NCBI GenBank assembly: GCA_009733575.1 | Contig: ML769444.1 | Span: 186,001-250,000 of the forward strand | Direction of reading: 5' to 3' | Length of the DNA stretch: 64,000 bases | From: Gymnopus androsaceus JB14 | Taxonomy: Eukaryota > Basidiomycota > Agaricomycetes > Agaricales > Omphalotaceae | Part shown: piece after piece, positions 32,458-48,750 of the stretch | Position numbering within the stretch: the first letter of the stretch is position 1 | How the letters are laid out: each line of letters opens with the position of its first letter | The notes under the pieces: model-generated | What the model saw: the letters and a program-made list of their open reading frames with translations, nothing else | Databases searched by the model: none | What the model was told of the DNA's origin: nothing | Translations under genes and position numbers: made by a program

Positions 32458-35400
32458 TCAGCACATCTCCTCTTCTTCCTCCACCTCTGCAGTAGCTTCC
32501 GAGTCAACAGTAGCTATGGAACAGCTGCGCTCAAACAAAAAGGACACAGTACCGCCAGGTACAGTACGCGCAGTAAGACCTTCAATCTCGGCAAGATTGT
32601 CAAGGTCAACGGCAGCAAGGATTTGGTCAGTCTTCGTTCCTGCAAGATTCAGAGAATCTTTCTTTGGCTTGACATAGAGCATTTGACGAAGAAAATCATC
32701 TTTGATATCCTTGCCAGCGTCTGGTTTCAAGCAATTGATATGCTTCCACTCGCCTAGCGATGCAAGGCTGGACCGCTTCTTATCAAGATACTGCAAGTTT
32801 ATGATTAGCCAAAGATTAAATGTGTGTATTCGTAAGTTTTACCTCTTTGTCTGTCTTGTTCAATTCTCGTTGAGGCTTTACCTGTGATGCTGCGATAAAA
32901 CCTTTCGGACTCTCTAGCTCATCGTCGTGAGTATCGTGATCCACTTGTTCTACTGAAAGATCCAATCCTTCATCATTTTCGCAGATGCACTCTAGTAGAT
33001 CATGCGTGTTACTGGAGGTGTGCGGATGCACGCGGAATATATCACGCAACTGATTGCGTGTATTAATCCCTGTTATCATCGGGTAAACTGAGAAAACGTA
33101 CATCTTTACGAGTGAATGAATCTGCTTTCGATTTGGATTTGCTATTGTCCTAGAGCAGCGTTTTAGAATAATACCAGCTAAGAGAAAGAAACGTTTTACT
33201 AACCGATCCCATTAAAGCTTATGAAGACAGTCGTCAGACATAAGGGAGCATATATCGCATAGACTAACTCACCGTTACTCAAACCAAGTTTGATGATCTG
33301 ACGTTGATAGATTTTTTCTGCAAAATCAAAGCTCGAGATATACCGACGTCAAGTAAGGATGTACTGACCGTCTATGGTACCCGCAGTTAGGAACCGGTAA
33401 ATAAATACAGGTCGTTTTTGTCCATCGCTTGTTAATGTCAATACTCGGGAGCAATGCTTGTCTCTTTTAAACGCTCACCGATGACAACGAGCCATAGCTT
33501 GAAGATCGTGGCTACAACCGGGATTGAGTCAATACCATACACGCCAAGAATCGTGCTCGAGTCACCTTGGATTCCAGTCGGAGTCAATGAGGCATAAGCG
33601 AGAGGCTCCTACAGGAAAGTACTTGTTATTTTTTGTATGTCTCGGTTAGAAGACAGTGATCACCTATGAGATTAATCCCAGTACCCCCTGCCTTTGAGCT
33701 GAGGAGAAATACGACTATTGCCAGCCACGTTAGAGTTTATAGTGGCAAGTAAACCGAGATACAACTCACAGCTTGTTTTCTGATTAGTCTTGTTGAATGT
33801 GTTCACGTATTCTTGCCTTTTTGCCGCAGGCGTTTGTCTTGCATGTACAGATGAGAATCGGCAAACTACGATGTTCAGGAAAAAGACAGACCCATCTAAG
33901 CGAAAGTAGCTATAATGCTTTTTCTTGCAGAAGCTTTCGATGATGTTGAGCGTGGATGTGTAATGAGATACAATAACGCATTTTTCCTCGCTTTCCTGAA
34001 ACCATTTAAGTTTTATTAAGACGAAGGGAGAATATGGGATCAAGCGGGTTACCTGTTTTATCGCTGCCAGCAATTTCGATAAGGCAATCATTTTGCCTAG
34101 GTTTGGGGTCATCAGCGATGACGAAAAGGTATCGAAGAGACCACCAACCACTCAAAGTCATATCCTCAATCTGGCTGTTTGCAGGCAATAGCTTGAGAGC
34201 CTCGTGGATATTACTTCGTTTCCCGTCAGCCTCATCTTTGCCCGCCACTGCTTTCAACAGGATGGGACTGCTGCTGATCTTCGTAAGAGTAATCATCAAT
34301 GCCAGAGATTCAGCCGTCGAGCTAGATTCCAAGAAGTCGTCAACCTTGTTTGGGTCAAGAACTTTGGCAAAGATCGAGAGTTGCAATGCAGTCGGCGTGA
34401 TAAAGACAACATATTCGTCTGTTCAAGGGATCAATGACCATTCAAGTTGAAAATTGAGATACACTTACGCTTTGGAGGGAGATAGTTGCCTAATATAGTC
34501 GCTTCGCGACGCAGCACAAAGCTTTTTGCTACGTTTGTGAGCTTGAAAGGGATTATCAGAGAAACTCGGGAGCAGCGAATGTTCCTACGAACCTGCGCCG
34601 AGCGCTTTTCACCGAGCTCCAACTCCTTTGCCGTGCAGCCAGGTGCGCGACTTTTTAGAATTGGGGTCTCAAAGAGTCGACGGAATGCGGAATACTCGTC
34701 TTTTATGGATATTCAGGAGGATTATCAGAAAAAAGAAAGAAAAGGAACTAACCTAGTAATCCCGGATTACAAAAGTCTACCTAAAGGAAAGGCAAGTTGA
34801 AAGCGAAAGTGGTTAGACGAAACAATAGCTTACCATGGAGTGGAATTCGCCCAGATCGTTTTGTATCGGAGTTCCGGAGAGAATGACTCGGCGTGGAGTA
34901 CTAAGTTGCTTGAAGATGGTCGAGGTTTTGGCCTTCGCGGACTTGAGTCGATGTCCTGATAGAATAGCATGGACAGATAAGCGAGATCCCTGTTAGCTCC
35001 GCGATTAAACAGCTTATAAACTCTACAAACCTTCATCACAGACGATGAGGCCAACACTGTAGATAAGCGGGTTAAGATTCAGAGAGGACTCAAAGCTTGA
35101 TTTGAGCAAGATCTGACCCGCAAGTTGCTATCTCCTTCCTGTAAATATCTTGAGCATCAGTGAAGAGCTCGATGAATATCATGCAGCTATGCAGCGTACA
35201 TGATGGTCCGTAACCTCTCATAACCAACTATTAGAACCTGTTGCCTTGACCTATGACAGTTATTAAAAAATGCGAACTATATTAAATGAGAATACACACG
35301 AGCTTGCGAAAGTTTTGGCTGCATTCGAATTTTTATCGCACACGCTCACACCTACACGGTCACGGCCCAACCATTTGTGAAATTCGGCTTTCCAGTTCTG

Positions 35401-37334
35401 AGACCCCAGTGTTAGTCAGATGGAGGAAGAATTTGAGAGGAGAACTTGCGTTTATCAGGGAAACAGGACAGACAATAAGCACTTTACTAGTGATAGGTCC
35501 TACCCCTGCGTATGGGTTTTGCTCTGCAGAGCAGATCATGAGCAGCAGTATAACGAGAGCCCGCTAGACGTACTAAGTAAGGTCCAAATGAGACAGATAG
35601 TCTATCGAAATGATTCATTTCTAGTTGAAGCACATGCGATGGGAGACTCACTTGTAATGTCTTTCCCAAACCCCTGACAGCGGGAGGAATGTGAGCAGGA
35701 AATTTGGAAACTATGAATTCCATCGCGTACATTTCATCTGCTAGAATACATCCTTGACCTTCATGTTTCCTGAGGCCCATAACGCATTCATACATAAACT
35801 TGACCCCTAGTTAAAAAGCTTGTTAGTCGTATTTCAACAACAAGAACACAGCCGAACGGACCTTCGCGCTGATGAGGCCGCATCCGTCTCGCTAGGATAG
35901 GGTCCAAAACAACAGGTACAATGGGCCGATCTCTGTGGAATTCGACGTTCAGAACGATTGAACGCAGGATTGAGGACGGTTCATACTTCTTGTTATAACG
36001 ATCCATGTGCTCTTTGGTGGGCGCCTTCATAACAATCGCGTCTTCCGCGTCGGGGTCGTGTCTGTAATGTAAAATCAGCAGTGGGCTTGAGCAAAGGAAC
36101 ATATACCAAATACACACAAAGGACCCAACGGCTTCTTTGCACGAACAGGTGCAGCATAGAACGAGGCGGGGGCAATATACTGATTTGAAGGAGGAGCAGG
36201 GGCAGAAGCAGGTGTAACGACCGGAAGCTCCGCTTCATTGGCTGCGAGGGGGAGCTTATCGGAAGCAATAAACGGGAGATCTGAAGAGGACACCTCGTTC
36301 AACAGAACAAATTCTTTCCCGCCCAAATAACTCTTGTCCCCAGATTGGTGCTGGTGATTTTTACAGGCGACCGTACCCATTCTGTGAAGAGTATCAGCAA
36401 GCTTTTGAATACAAGCGTATTTTTGTGACTTACACCTTGCCTTCCTCCGAGATCATGGTTATCTTTTGATCTACACACGAGATAAATGCGTCTCCTTCCC
36501 AGGTAATCTGTTTTTTCGTAGAGGACTGGACCTTGCGCCTATGGCGGAATGAGCAACGTTGAGACGATCAACACATAAAGGCGTACCAATTGACAACCCA
36601 GAACGAAGGAATAGCGGACATTGCGTGAATTTGGGCCGAGTCGTTGGGTCCTTTGAGAGGAGACGTTTTTGGTGAGAGAGGAACTGGAGAGAGCAGACGG
36701 GACGAGGAGGAGGCTAACGGTCTCTTTGACTCCTGTTCAGCTTGGGCAGGGTTCCGAATCGATAGAGGTTTGAAAACCTTCTTTAGGGCTTGCTTGGAAA
36801 GATCTTGAGATGGCTGGAGCATGAGCGAGGAGTTTGAGCCAAAGCATGTACCCAAAAGGTATTCTTGCTTGGTGATCTGTCGGTCGAGTTCGACGTCTTT
36901 ACCGCCAAGATTGAGTGGCTTTCCGCCAAACAAAGGAAGGTCAGCTTTTCCAGTGCCGATTCTACAGATATGGTTAGTGGAATTCATCATCTTGGATGAT
37001 ATGGACGCACTGTTTCCCGTCAGATGAATCAAACAAAGTAGCCTTCCCAGAATTTGAATCGCTGCTCAGCACTACAAGGACACCGTCACCTTCCCAAGTC
37101 TTGTGCTTCTTGGCTTGGTGATTTCGCCTGCGTAAACCTCAATGAGTATGAGACGATAATACAGTGAGTGTCATTCTACCATTGAACCATCCAGTAATGG
37201 CCGCCATTCTCGCCTAAAGTAGCTATAGGCTGACTTTCAGATGAGAGACGGGGTCGCTTCGCAGCATCGAAACCACGAGGAGCGTTTTCATTCGTACGTT
37301 TCCCAGTGGTTAGAGGAGTTTGAAAGGTGGGCAT
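32458..37334 (-). CDS. SNF2-family DNA translocase, Rad54B/Rdh54-like
   Basis: ATP-dependent translocase that remodels Rad51 filaments in homologous recombination. The minus-strand gene begins MPTFQTPLTTGKRTNENAPRG, followed by a disordered N-terminal region with repeated short WEGDG/WEGDAF-type modules. The Rad54-type lead-in is PVVLDPILARRMRPHQREGVKF, then ADEMGLGKTLQ (Walker A, split by an intron), CDEGHRLKSAKAKTS (DEAH-like box), VILSGTPIQNDLGEFHSM, FVLRREATILGNYLPPK, CVIVSHYTSTLNIIESFC, YFRLDGQTPAAKRQ, the helicase VI region and DLRDIFRVHP. The C-terminus is acidic, ending EVEEEEEMC. About twenty short introns are present. Rad54B/Rdh54 is preferred over Rad54 because of the N-terminus and the PILARRMRPHQREG block; this is from memory of the family. 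Confidence 0.85.
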
Positions 37335-37485
37335 TATAAAGGGCGTTTTCAAGCAAGTTGCGTGTTGTGGTCAACTTGGATTCACGTGTCGTCAACGGCG
37401 CGCCGTCACGCTTATGCTCGTGATTCGCGTCACAATTTTTATCACTACTTAGAAGATACAAGGTACTTTTGAGGGAAAGCGAGTC

Positions 37486-39149
<1,664 letters not shown>

Positions 39150-39239
39150 CAAGTTGGAGTTTTGAACAACAAATCCCACGATTACATTTTCGACCTTTGT
39201 ATGTAAATAAAATACAACTCAAAGTACACTACAGTACAG

Positions 39240-39823
39240 TCATAGTCCAAAAGATGCTCTCTAACGACGACAACAAGTCAAAAACCAAAACAGTCGAGAA
39301 ATTTGTCCAAACTAACCAGTTGCATGATATTAGCTCTATCTTGAGGAGGTAATAGCGCAAGTTGTTCAGGAGTCATTGACAAGACTTGTAAAACCATTGC
39401 CTGCGAAGCTGTCAATAATGAAATTCAGCTGGGAGAGAATCCTTTTTCATACTCTTTGATCTTCTGGGATTGCAGCTAGTACAGCTGGATTAATAGGTGG
39501 CTGCGGCTGTCCGTGACTGTACGGAACGTCAGGAGCAGGAGCAGTTCGCGGGTAATTCTGGGGTGCAGGAGGGTGAGGCTGAGAAGTTGCTTGCGAAGCT
39601 GCAAAATCTGCTAAAGTTTTCTGTAGAAATTCGGTCAAATAAATGCGTTAACAGTGAGCGGGTGAGGTTCAACCTGAAAAACTTCAAGGTTAATAGCATT
39701 CATGGATACCATAAGAGTTATAAGTGCATAAGCGATTTGAGGTTGGCTATTTAGTATCTGCTTGGCAGCAGCTGGAGTAGTCTTTTTGAGCTGTAGCATG
39801 AGTTCTATCAATTGCTCCGACAT
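39240..39823 (-). CDS. CstF-64 (Rna15/Pti1) hinge and C-terminal domain protein without RRM, 140 aa
   Basis: Four exons: 39823-39674, 39620-39453, 39400-39317, 39260-39240 (423 nt). The N-terminal 50 residues (MSEQLIELMLQLKKTTPAAA ... QPQIAYALITLMVSMNAINLEVFQ) match the hinge that binds CstF-77/Rna14. A Pro-rich linker (HPPAPQNYPRTAPAPDVPY) follows. The C-terminal part, AMVLQVLSMTPEQLALLPPQ then DRANIMQLRASFGL, is the small helical domain that binds Pcf11 or symplekin-type partners. The N-terminal RRM of CstF-64 is absent and cannot be hidden upstream, because the AlaRS ATG is 67 bp away on the other strand. The tiny last exon (21 nt) completes the domain precisely. Yeast Pti1 is the nearest precedent. 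A full-length CstF-64 may exist elsewhere. Confidence 0.82.
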
Positions 39824-39890
39824 CGAGAAGGAGAAGATTAGGCGCCAACAGCGCCCAATTCATATCTAATCGCGACTCACATGTAAACTT

Positions 39891-43434
<3,544 letters not shown>

Positions 43435-44062
43435 GGATGACCCAAGTCCTTAAACTGAGATAAAACAAGTTCAACAAGAGCGTCAATTAATAATTTTGCC
43501 CTATGTATTGGTGCCTGGGTTCAATGCTTGCAGTACTGTCTGACTGCTATTCTTAGGCCTAAAGCAGTCCCCTCTAAGAGGTTGGTGTTACAAATGTAAG
43601 AATCCTTGTTAAAGGTGCCTGGAAAATGGAAGTAAAATTTGGCACAGACATTTAGCACTGTTAAGCCCGTGCAGCCCAGATCAAAGTGGTGGGAAATTGA
43701 TCGCAAATTGATCATGGGAATTGACTGATGTTGATTGATTGACAACCTGGGTTGGACCTTTTAAGTAACAGGACTTGGTGAAGCTATTAGCAACACCCTT
43801 AACACACTGTAATGTGTTCCAGGGGGAAAGAGTGGAAGAAGGGCAGAGTGGAGCAAATGCACAGCCACAAGTTGATTGCAATGTTGATCAATTGATCAGT
43901 GGAGATGTTGGAAATAAGACTAGAGAAGATCAGCTAGGCTAAGTTGATTTTTGAACTAAAGTTACAATACATGAGATACTACTTAAATACTAGCGAGTTC
44001 AGATAAATGGATAAATGTAAAGAACAATAAGTAATATATATCTGGGAGTGTATTCAGTAAGT
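43435..44062. other. Start of the repeat-rich compartment; no gene seen
   Basis: Composition changes at once after the AlaRS stop: CpG is nearly absent and TTGATY words are frequent (several around 43690-43740 and 43870-43895). No open frame has protein character. It may be internal sequence of an old retroelement. Confidence 0.4.
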
Positions 44063-44110
44063 TGTTATGACCTGGCCCATTTATTTTTACTTATTTCGTA
44101 CTACACTATA

Positions 44111-45735
44111 CAGTGGGTCAAAAAATTGTCCACATGTTTGATACTTTTGGAAAGATCCAGGATTTGCCAGATAGATATTATATATATCAAAAAGTAATTA
44201 GTGAGGCCTAAGGAGCCCTGAATCCTGGCTCCATGTACATATCTGGTTTGTCTTGTTTGGATTAAAACTCATTGAGATATAAGCAATTCAATTCAATGAT
44301 CCATGTGGACAATTTTTTGATATGCACATTGAAATACAGAAAAGGTAGTTTAATACTTGGTATGACCTCCATGTGCACTCACAACTGCTTTGAGCCTTCT
44401 TGGCATGCTCCTAATTAACCTCTGACAATCTTCCTCAGTAATTTCCCCCCATTTTTCTGCCACTCTGTCCCACAACTCCCAAGCTCCAGAGGGTGGCTTG
44501 TCATATTCATTAAGTTTGTTTTTGAGGGTTGTCCAGAGATGTTCAATGGGATTGAGATCAGGGGACTGTGCAGGCCAATCCATACAGTTGATCTCATGGT
44601 CATCAAACCACTTGGCAGCAACTTTGGAGGTGTGTTTAGGGTCATTGTCCTGCTGAAAGATGGCCATCTCTCAATCAAGAAGCAGATTTTCCATGCTTTC
44701 CAAGAGATTGCCATCCAAAATGTCAACATACTGCTCCCCATTCATCCTCCCCTCAACCTCCACCAAAGTCCCCACACCTTCCCATCCCATACATCCCCAC
44801 ACCATGATATTTCCTCCCCCAAACTTTACAGTTCCTTGATGCCTCTTTCTCCTACTGATTCCCCCTTTCTTCCCTATACATACTGCTGCCCATCTGACCC
44901 ATATCTATTGATTTTGGTCTCATCTGACCAAACAACCCTCTTCCAATCATCTACAGTCCATTCCAGATACTTCTGAGCAAATGCCAAACAAGCTTTTCTG
45001 TGACCAGGGGTGAGCTTGGGCTTTTTCTGCTTTTTGTGAGGTTGTACATTGGCTTTGTGAAGGGTATTTCTGATGGTCTGAGTAGAGACTGGATGGGGGA
45101 GGAGTGGCTTAATGTTTTTGGCCACCTGTGCTGCATTCTTGGCCCTGCCAGTGGAGATTTATTTGATGACAGTATTTTCATCAGTAGTAGAGAGCTTTCT
45201 AGGGCAGCCTGCTGGATGGCTCTCCTTGTCTGGGAGTGCTTCTTTTGCCAAAGAAGCAATCTTTGACTTGGATACACCTGTCTGAGCAGAGATTTCCCTG
45301 GTAGAAGCTCCAGTGTGGAGCAGAGAGAGGACATTGTCTTTCTGAGAGGGTGTGAGAGGTCTCATAATTTTGTTAGAACCATAAATCAGTGAGATATGCT
45401 TATATATATGTCAGATAGCTTGTATGATATCATTATGATGTCTATATGACATCACCGTACAGTCTGAGTCATGATGTCATTGATGAGGGCTCACAATTGT
45501 GGACCAAAGCTATTACAATACAAACTCAAAAAATTGTCCACATGGGTCATTGAATTAAATTGTTTATATCTCAGTGAGTTTTGATCCAAACAAGGCAAAC
45601 CAGATATGTACATGGAGCCAGGATCCAGGGCTCTTTAGTCCTCACTAATCACCTTTTGATATATATAATATCTATCCTACAAATCCTGGATCTTTACAAA
45701 AGTGTCAAACATGTGGACAATTTTTTGACCCACTG
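44111..45735 (-). mobile_element. Tc1-like DNA transposon, 1,625 bp, non-autonomous now
   Basis: Bounded by TA dinucleotides on both sides (44109-44110, 45736-45737), the Tc1/mariner target. Terminal inverted repeats of about 210 bp start CAGTGGGTCAAAAAATTGTC. Within each arm the word CAAAAAATTGTCCACATG appears at the outer end and again, in opposite orientation, at the inner end (near 44303-44320 and 45529-45545). The element thus carries paired transposase-binding-like sites per end, similar in idea to IR/DR Tc1 elements. It sits inside an LTR. The transposase is broken. Confidence 0.9.
44350..45365 (-). pseudogene. Tc1-like DD34E transposase, inactivated
   Basis: The minus-strand frame opens with MRPLTPSQKDNVLSLL and an HTH region (TREISAQTGVSKSKIASLAK). 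The DDE catalytic domain shows VVWSDETKINR (first D), FQQDNDPKHTSKVAAKWFDD (second D) and SPDLNPIEHLWTTLKNK (E); 34 residues separate the second D and the E. Three lesions are visible: an in-frame stop at 45159-45161, a frame change at about 44876, and a further stop at about 44671-44673. It ends near VVSAHGGHTKY. Length and domain order are otherwise complete, so decay is fairly recent relative to its surroundings. Confidence 0.88.
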
Positions 45736-46183
45736 TACTTACTACTAGTACTAATGCGTGGAACATCCACAAAACGCCAGTATAACACATTAAAACACCA
45801 GTACAACACATCAAAACACTATTACAACATGTCAATGCTGTAAATACCTGTGCCATCTTGCCGTAACTAAGGCTGATAGAACTTTCTGGAACTAGGAATG
45901 TTCCCAAACAACCGTAACTACATACTGTAATCATTTCCATATTTAGAAATCTAAACTGCTATAAAAGCAGCTAGAACTGGGCCCTTGGACCCCAGTTCTA
46001 CTATTTTTGCTTACTTACCATCTTGCTACAAGTCTTGTTCTTCTTGTTAGTTCTCGTTTACTTACACATAGAGTGTCCTCAATGCTCCATAACTATGCTT
46101 TGACATTGATCAATATATCTCATTGATCCATTAATTCTGATCTTGATTGTGTCCCACAATCAACATGCCTAATTATCATAACA

Positions 46184-46590
46184 CTAATCTAACTCAGTTT
46201 ATACCATTAGATTTGGACATCGTCTCGATGACTCCTTTGCTTACAGATATCATCAACGTTGCTCTCGAGCAACCTACAGACGACCCGTCATTCTCAGCAC
46301 AACTAGTAGACGATTAATTGTCTCGTCGTTAACCGTTAGCACATCGTATAATTACGGCAACATGTAATTTACATATCTAACAACATCAACCAATCTAACC
46401 TGGTCAATACCGTTAGATTTAGATGTCATCTCAATGACTCTTCTGCTTGCAAATACTCTCAACATTGCCCCCAAGCAACCTACAGACAATCCCTTGTCCT
46501 CAGTACCATTAATCGATGACTAACTGCCTTGTCGTTAATCCGTTAACATATCACATAAATCCAGCAACCCGTAATTAATGTACCTAACGA
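46184..46590 (+). repeat. Tandem duplication, two ~200-bp copies
   Basis: Copy A (about 46184-46385) and copy B (about 46392-46590) align end to end from CTAATCTAAC/CAATCTAACC through TTAGATTTRGA and AAGCAACCTACAGAC/GAGCAACCTACAGAC to the ACATTAG/ACATC end. Differences are mostly transitions, many at CpG in copy A that are CpA or TpG in copy B. Possibly a duplicated U3 block of a second LTR. Confidence 0.75.
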
Positions 46591-47699
46591 CATTAGTTAA
46601 ATACTAATCCGGCCTTGTGAATAAGGCCCATTAAGGACCTCGTCCCGACGTCCCCTTTTTGCCCGTAATACTGTTCCCTACATTGTCACTAACCTCCCCA
46701 ATACTCGTACCTGCAACCCCATTGTATTCTCGTAATACTTATAACTACTAAATACTGTTGGTAACTCTTTTATTTACCATCAACGACGCGTATCAGCATG
46801 TGTAAGCCATTTCAGTGCGTTCAACACCTTGGCATGTGACCAAAACTCAATGATACATTCCGTTAATGCTAATCATACCCTTTGCAACCACATATAGGCG
46901 CATATATTCACTATTGTTGTATCCATTACAGTAATAATCTCTTATTATCTAATCTTCAAGCTCTATATAAGCGCAACAATGTTACCATTTGAGGTCTGCA
47001 CACAACGGTACACCCTCGACATTGTCTATTAATTGAATAGACCATCCAATACATTTATTTCAATTACTATAAGTACTACTTACTGTAGGACTAGCAGAGA
47101 CAAGGGTAAGAATGAAATCCTTACATTATCCTCCCTTATAGACAAGAGTTTATCAAATTAAAAAGATAAAGTCAAGGATGGTTTCAAGGCTGTTCCAGAT
47201 ATCCTTGTCAAAAAGGATTGGCTCTCATACTTCCACTTGTTCTTCCACTCAAAGTATCAGAAGTGGATCCATTCCACCATCCTCTTCTAACCCCCTGTCT
47301 GCCACATTGCCTATGCCATCCACATTTACTCCTTCCACTCACATGATAGGAGCTGGAACTGGAAAATGATGGCATGCCAGCTCCTCCTTTCCTATACCTG
47401 CTTCTCAGATCAAGCAGAATTACCTGGTCACTTATCCACTGCCTTGAGTATTTGGCCTTCTTCACATGCAACCTTCCTGAGTCTTATGTTGTTTCCTGCA
47501 CAGAGATTGCATTGCTATTCTGGGTGATCACCACTGCTGAGTCTTCCTTTTTATACCTTGGATCTTACTTTACTCACCTGCATCCTTTGTTCTGTAGTAT
47601 CTCTACTTGCTTTGTTGTTATCTCTGTACTATTTTGCAATTTTGAGAAAATATATATATCAGAAACTCATTCCCAAGCCCTAGAACCAGAAATATCAGA
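46591..47699. other. Decayed non-coding stretch, possible LTR promoter
   Basis: A TATATAA element at 46974-46980 followed by GCGC and A/C-rich sequence could be the promoter of a second LTR. Short open frames at 47178-47471 on both strands show only Ser/Pro/Thr runs and are not supported as genes. Confidence 0.35.
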
Positions 47700-47769
47700 G
47701 TGCATGTGGTCTAGCGGTATGATATTGCATTGATCCCAATCAAAATAAGATTCAACTCCTGCCATGCCC
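47700..47769 (+). repeat. tRNA-Pro-derived pseudogene or SINE head
   Basis: The order of parts is that of tRNA-Pro: a 5' acceptor strand GTGCATG, TG, D-arm GTCTAGCGGTATGAT (a near-perfect A box), anticodon-arm remains, T-loop ATTCAACTC (B box with one change) and the 3' acceptor CATGCCC. Six of seven acceptor pairs can form. The anticodon arm and T-stem are damaged, so it cannot be a working tRNA. A SINE promoter origin is possible because the region is repeat-rich. Confidence 0.5.
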
Positions 47770-48149
47770 AATTTATATAGGTTGCTCATGATCTGTTATA
47801 AGCCATCTGAAATTGCTTACAACTGCACCTATGTATATACACACAACACATCCACTGATGCAGAGTGAAGAATGTCCAATATTCAAGGCTCAACCAAGTT
47901 CAACCAAGTTTGACATTTGATACTCAACATTCAACAGTCAAACATCAACTCTTGACTAAAGTATGAAATATATATATAGTACTGAAACAAATGAAGCAAA
48001 TATTACATGTCTGCAACCACCCTCTTAAAACTATGCAAGTCCTTTTAAAGAACTCACTTCTGACCAGTATTGTCATGGTGCGTCTCTTCATTTACTAGAA
48101 TAATTAGCAGCATAATCTCAAGTCCATATCTGAAATAAAACTTAAATTC
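47770..48149. other. No recognisable feature
   Basis: AT-rich sequence with repeated CAACCAAGTT and TCAACA-type words around 47890-47950. No gene is seen. Confidence 0.4.
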
Positions 48150-48750
48150 CCTATACTATGCATTCACCCTTTTCATTTTTGCCAGTTCCTCCTGAGTCTA
48201 CTCCCTGTATTCACACACATGTGTCTCTGTGTATCCAGCTGAGTCTTCACCTAAATCTTGTGTTACTTCCTATAGCATTTCTAGATGCCCCATAAAAATC
48301 CAAACAACACACTATGATAGTATTGCAAATGTTCTCTGTGAGTTGTTAATTCTTCCCACATTTTACCTTTTACTAACTCTTTTGCCATATTCTGATGCAG
48401 TGCCCTAGCTTTATAAGTTATTTCATGATCCATCACTTTCTTCAAACCCCTTTCTTTTGTTTCCTGTCTCTTTGCTTCTCAGCATTCTTGGAAATCCTTC
48501 ATGGACTCATGAAATCTAACAATTGCAATTTGCTTTCCCTCAACTATCTTCCACACTTATGAGTAAGCCTCCTTATTATCATTGTCTACTACTTGTCATT
48601 TTTTGCTTTTTTTTCTATCTGAATCTGACCCTGATGTGCATGTTTTCTTGATTGTCATCCATCACCTGACACATTTTTGAAGTCACGGTAGGTCCTTGTT
48701 GCCCTTGTTGTCCATTGCTTTGGCCAGTCTAATTATATTACTACTAACAA
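48150..48750 (-). pseudogene. Decayed coding sequence of unknown family
   Basis: One minus-strand frame reads as protein with several stops: KKTCTSGSDSDRKKSKK, stop, QVVDNDNKEAYS, stop, VWKIVEGKQIAIVRFHESMK, stop after DFQEC, then EAKRQETKERGLKKVMDHEI, MAKELVKGKMWEELTTHREH and onward. The charged helical character is maintained across stops, which is unlike random sequence. The stops are TGA and TAA. No family is recognised; a nuclear, DNA-binding-like basic Ser-rich start is visible. Confidence 0.35.

Larger units (their letters stand above)
44063..46183 (+). repeat. LTR interrupted by a Tc1-like insertion
   Basis: The ends are TGTTATGA (44063-44070) and TCATAACA (46176-46183), perfect 8-bp inverted termini of LTR type. 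Removing the 44111-45735 insertion leaves about 495 bp. A TATA element within CTGCTATAAAAGCAG lies near 45959, followed by pyrimidine-rich sequence, so U3-R-U5 would run left to right. I see no matching target duplication at the two sides, so this may be one LTR of a longer damaged element rather than a clean solo LTR. Confidence 0.6.

Noticed and set aside
44055..46190. Target-site duplication around the LTR
   Set aside because: Bases next to the two ends (TAAGT and CTAAT) do not match, so a simple solo-LTR insertion cannot be claimed.
47178..47471. Overlapping 63- and 87-codon frames on opposite strands
   Set aside because: Simple Ser/Thr/Pro composition, no homology I recognise, in decayed repeat DNA.
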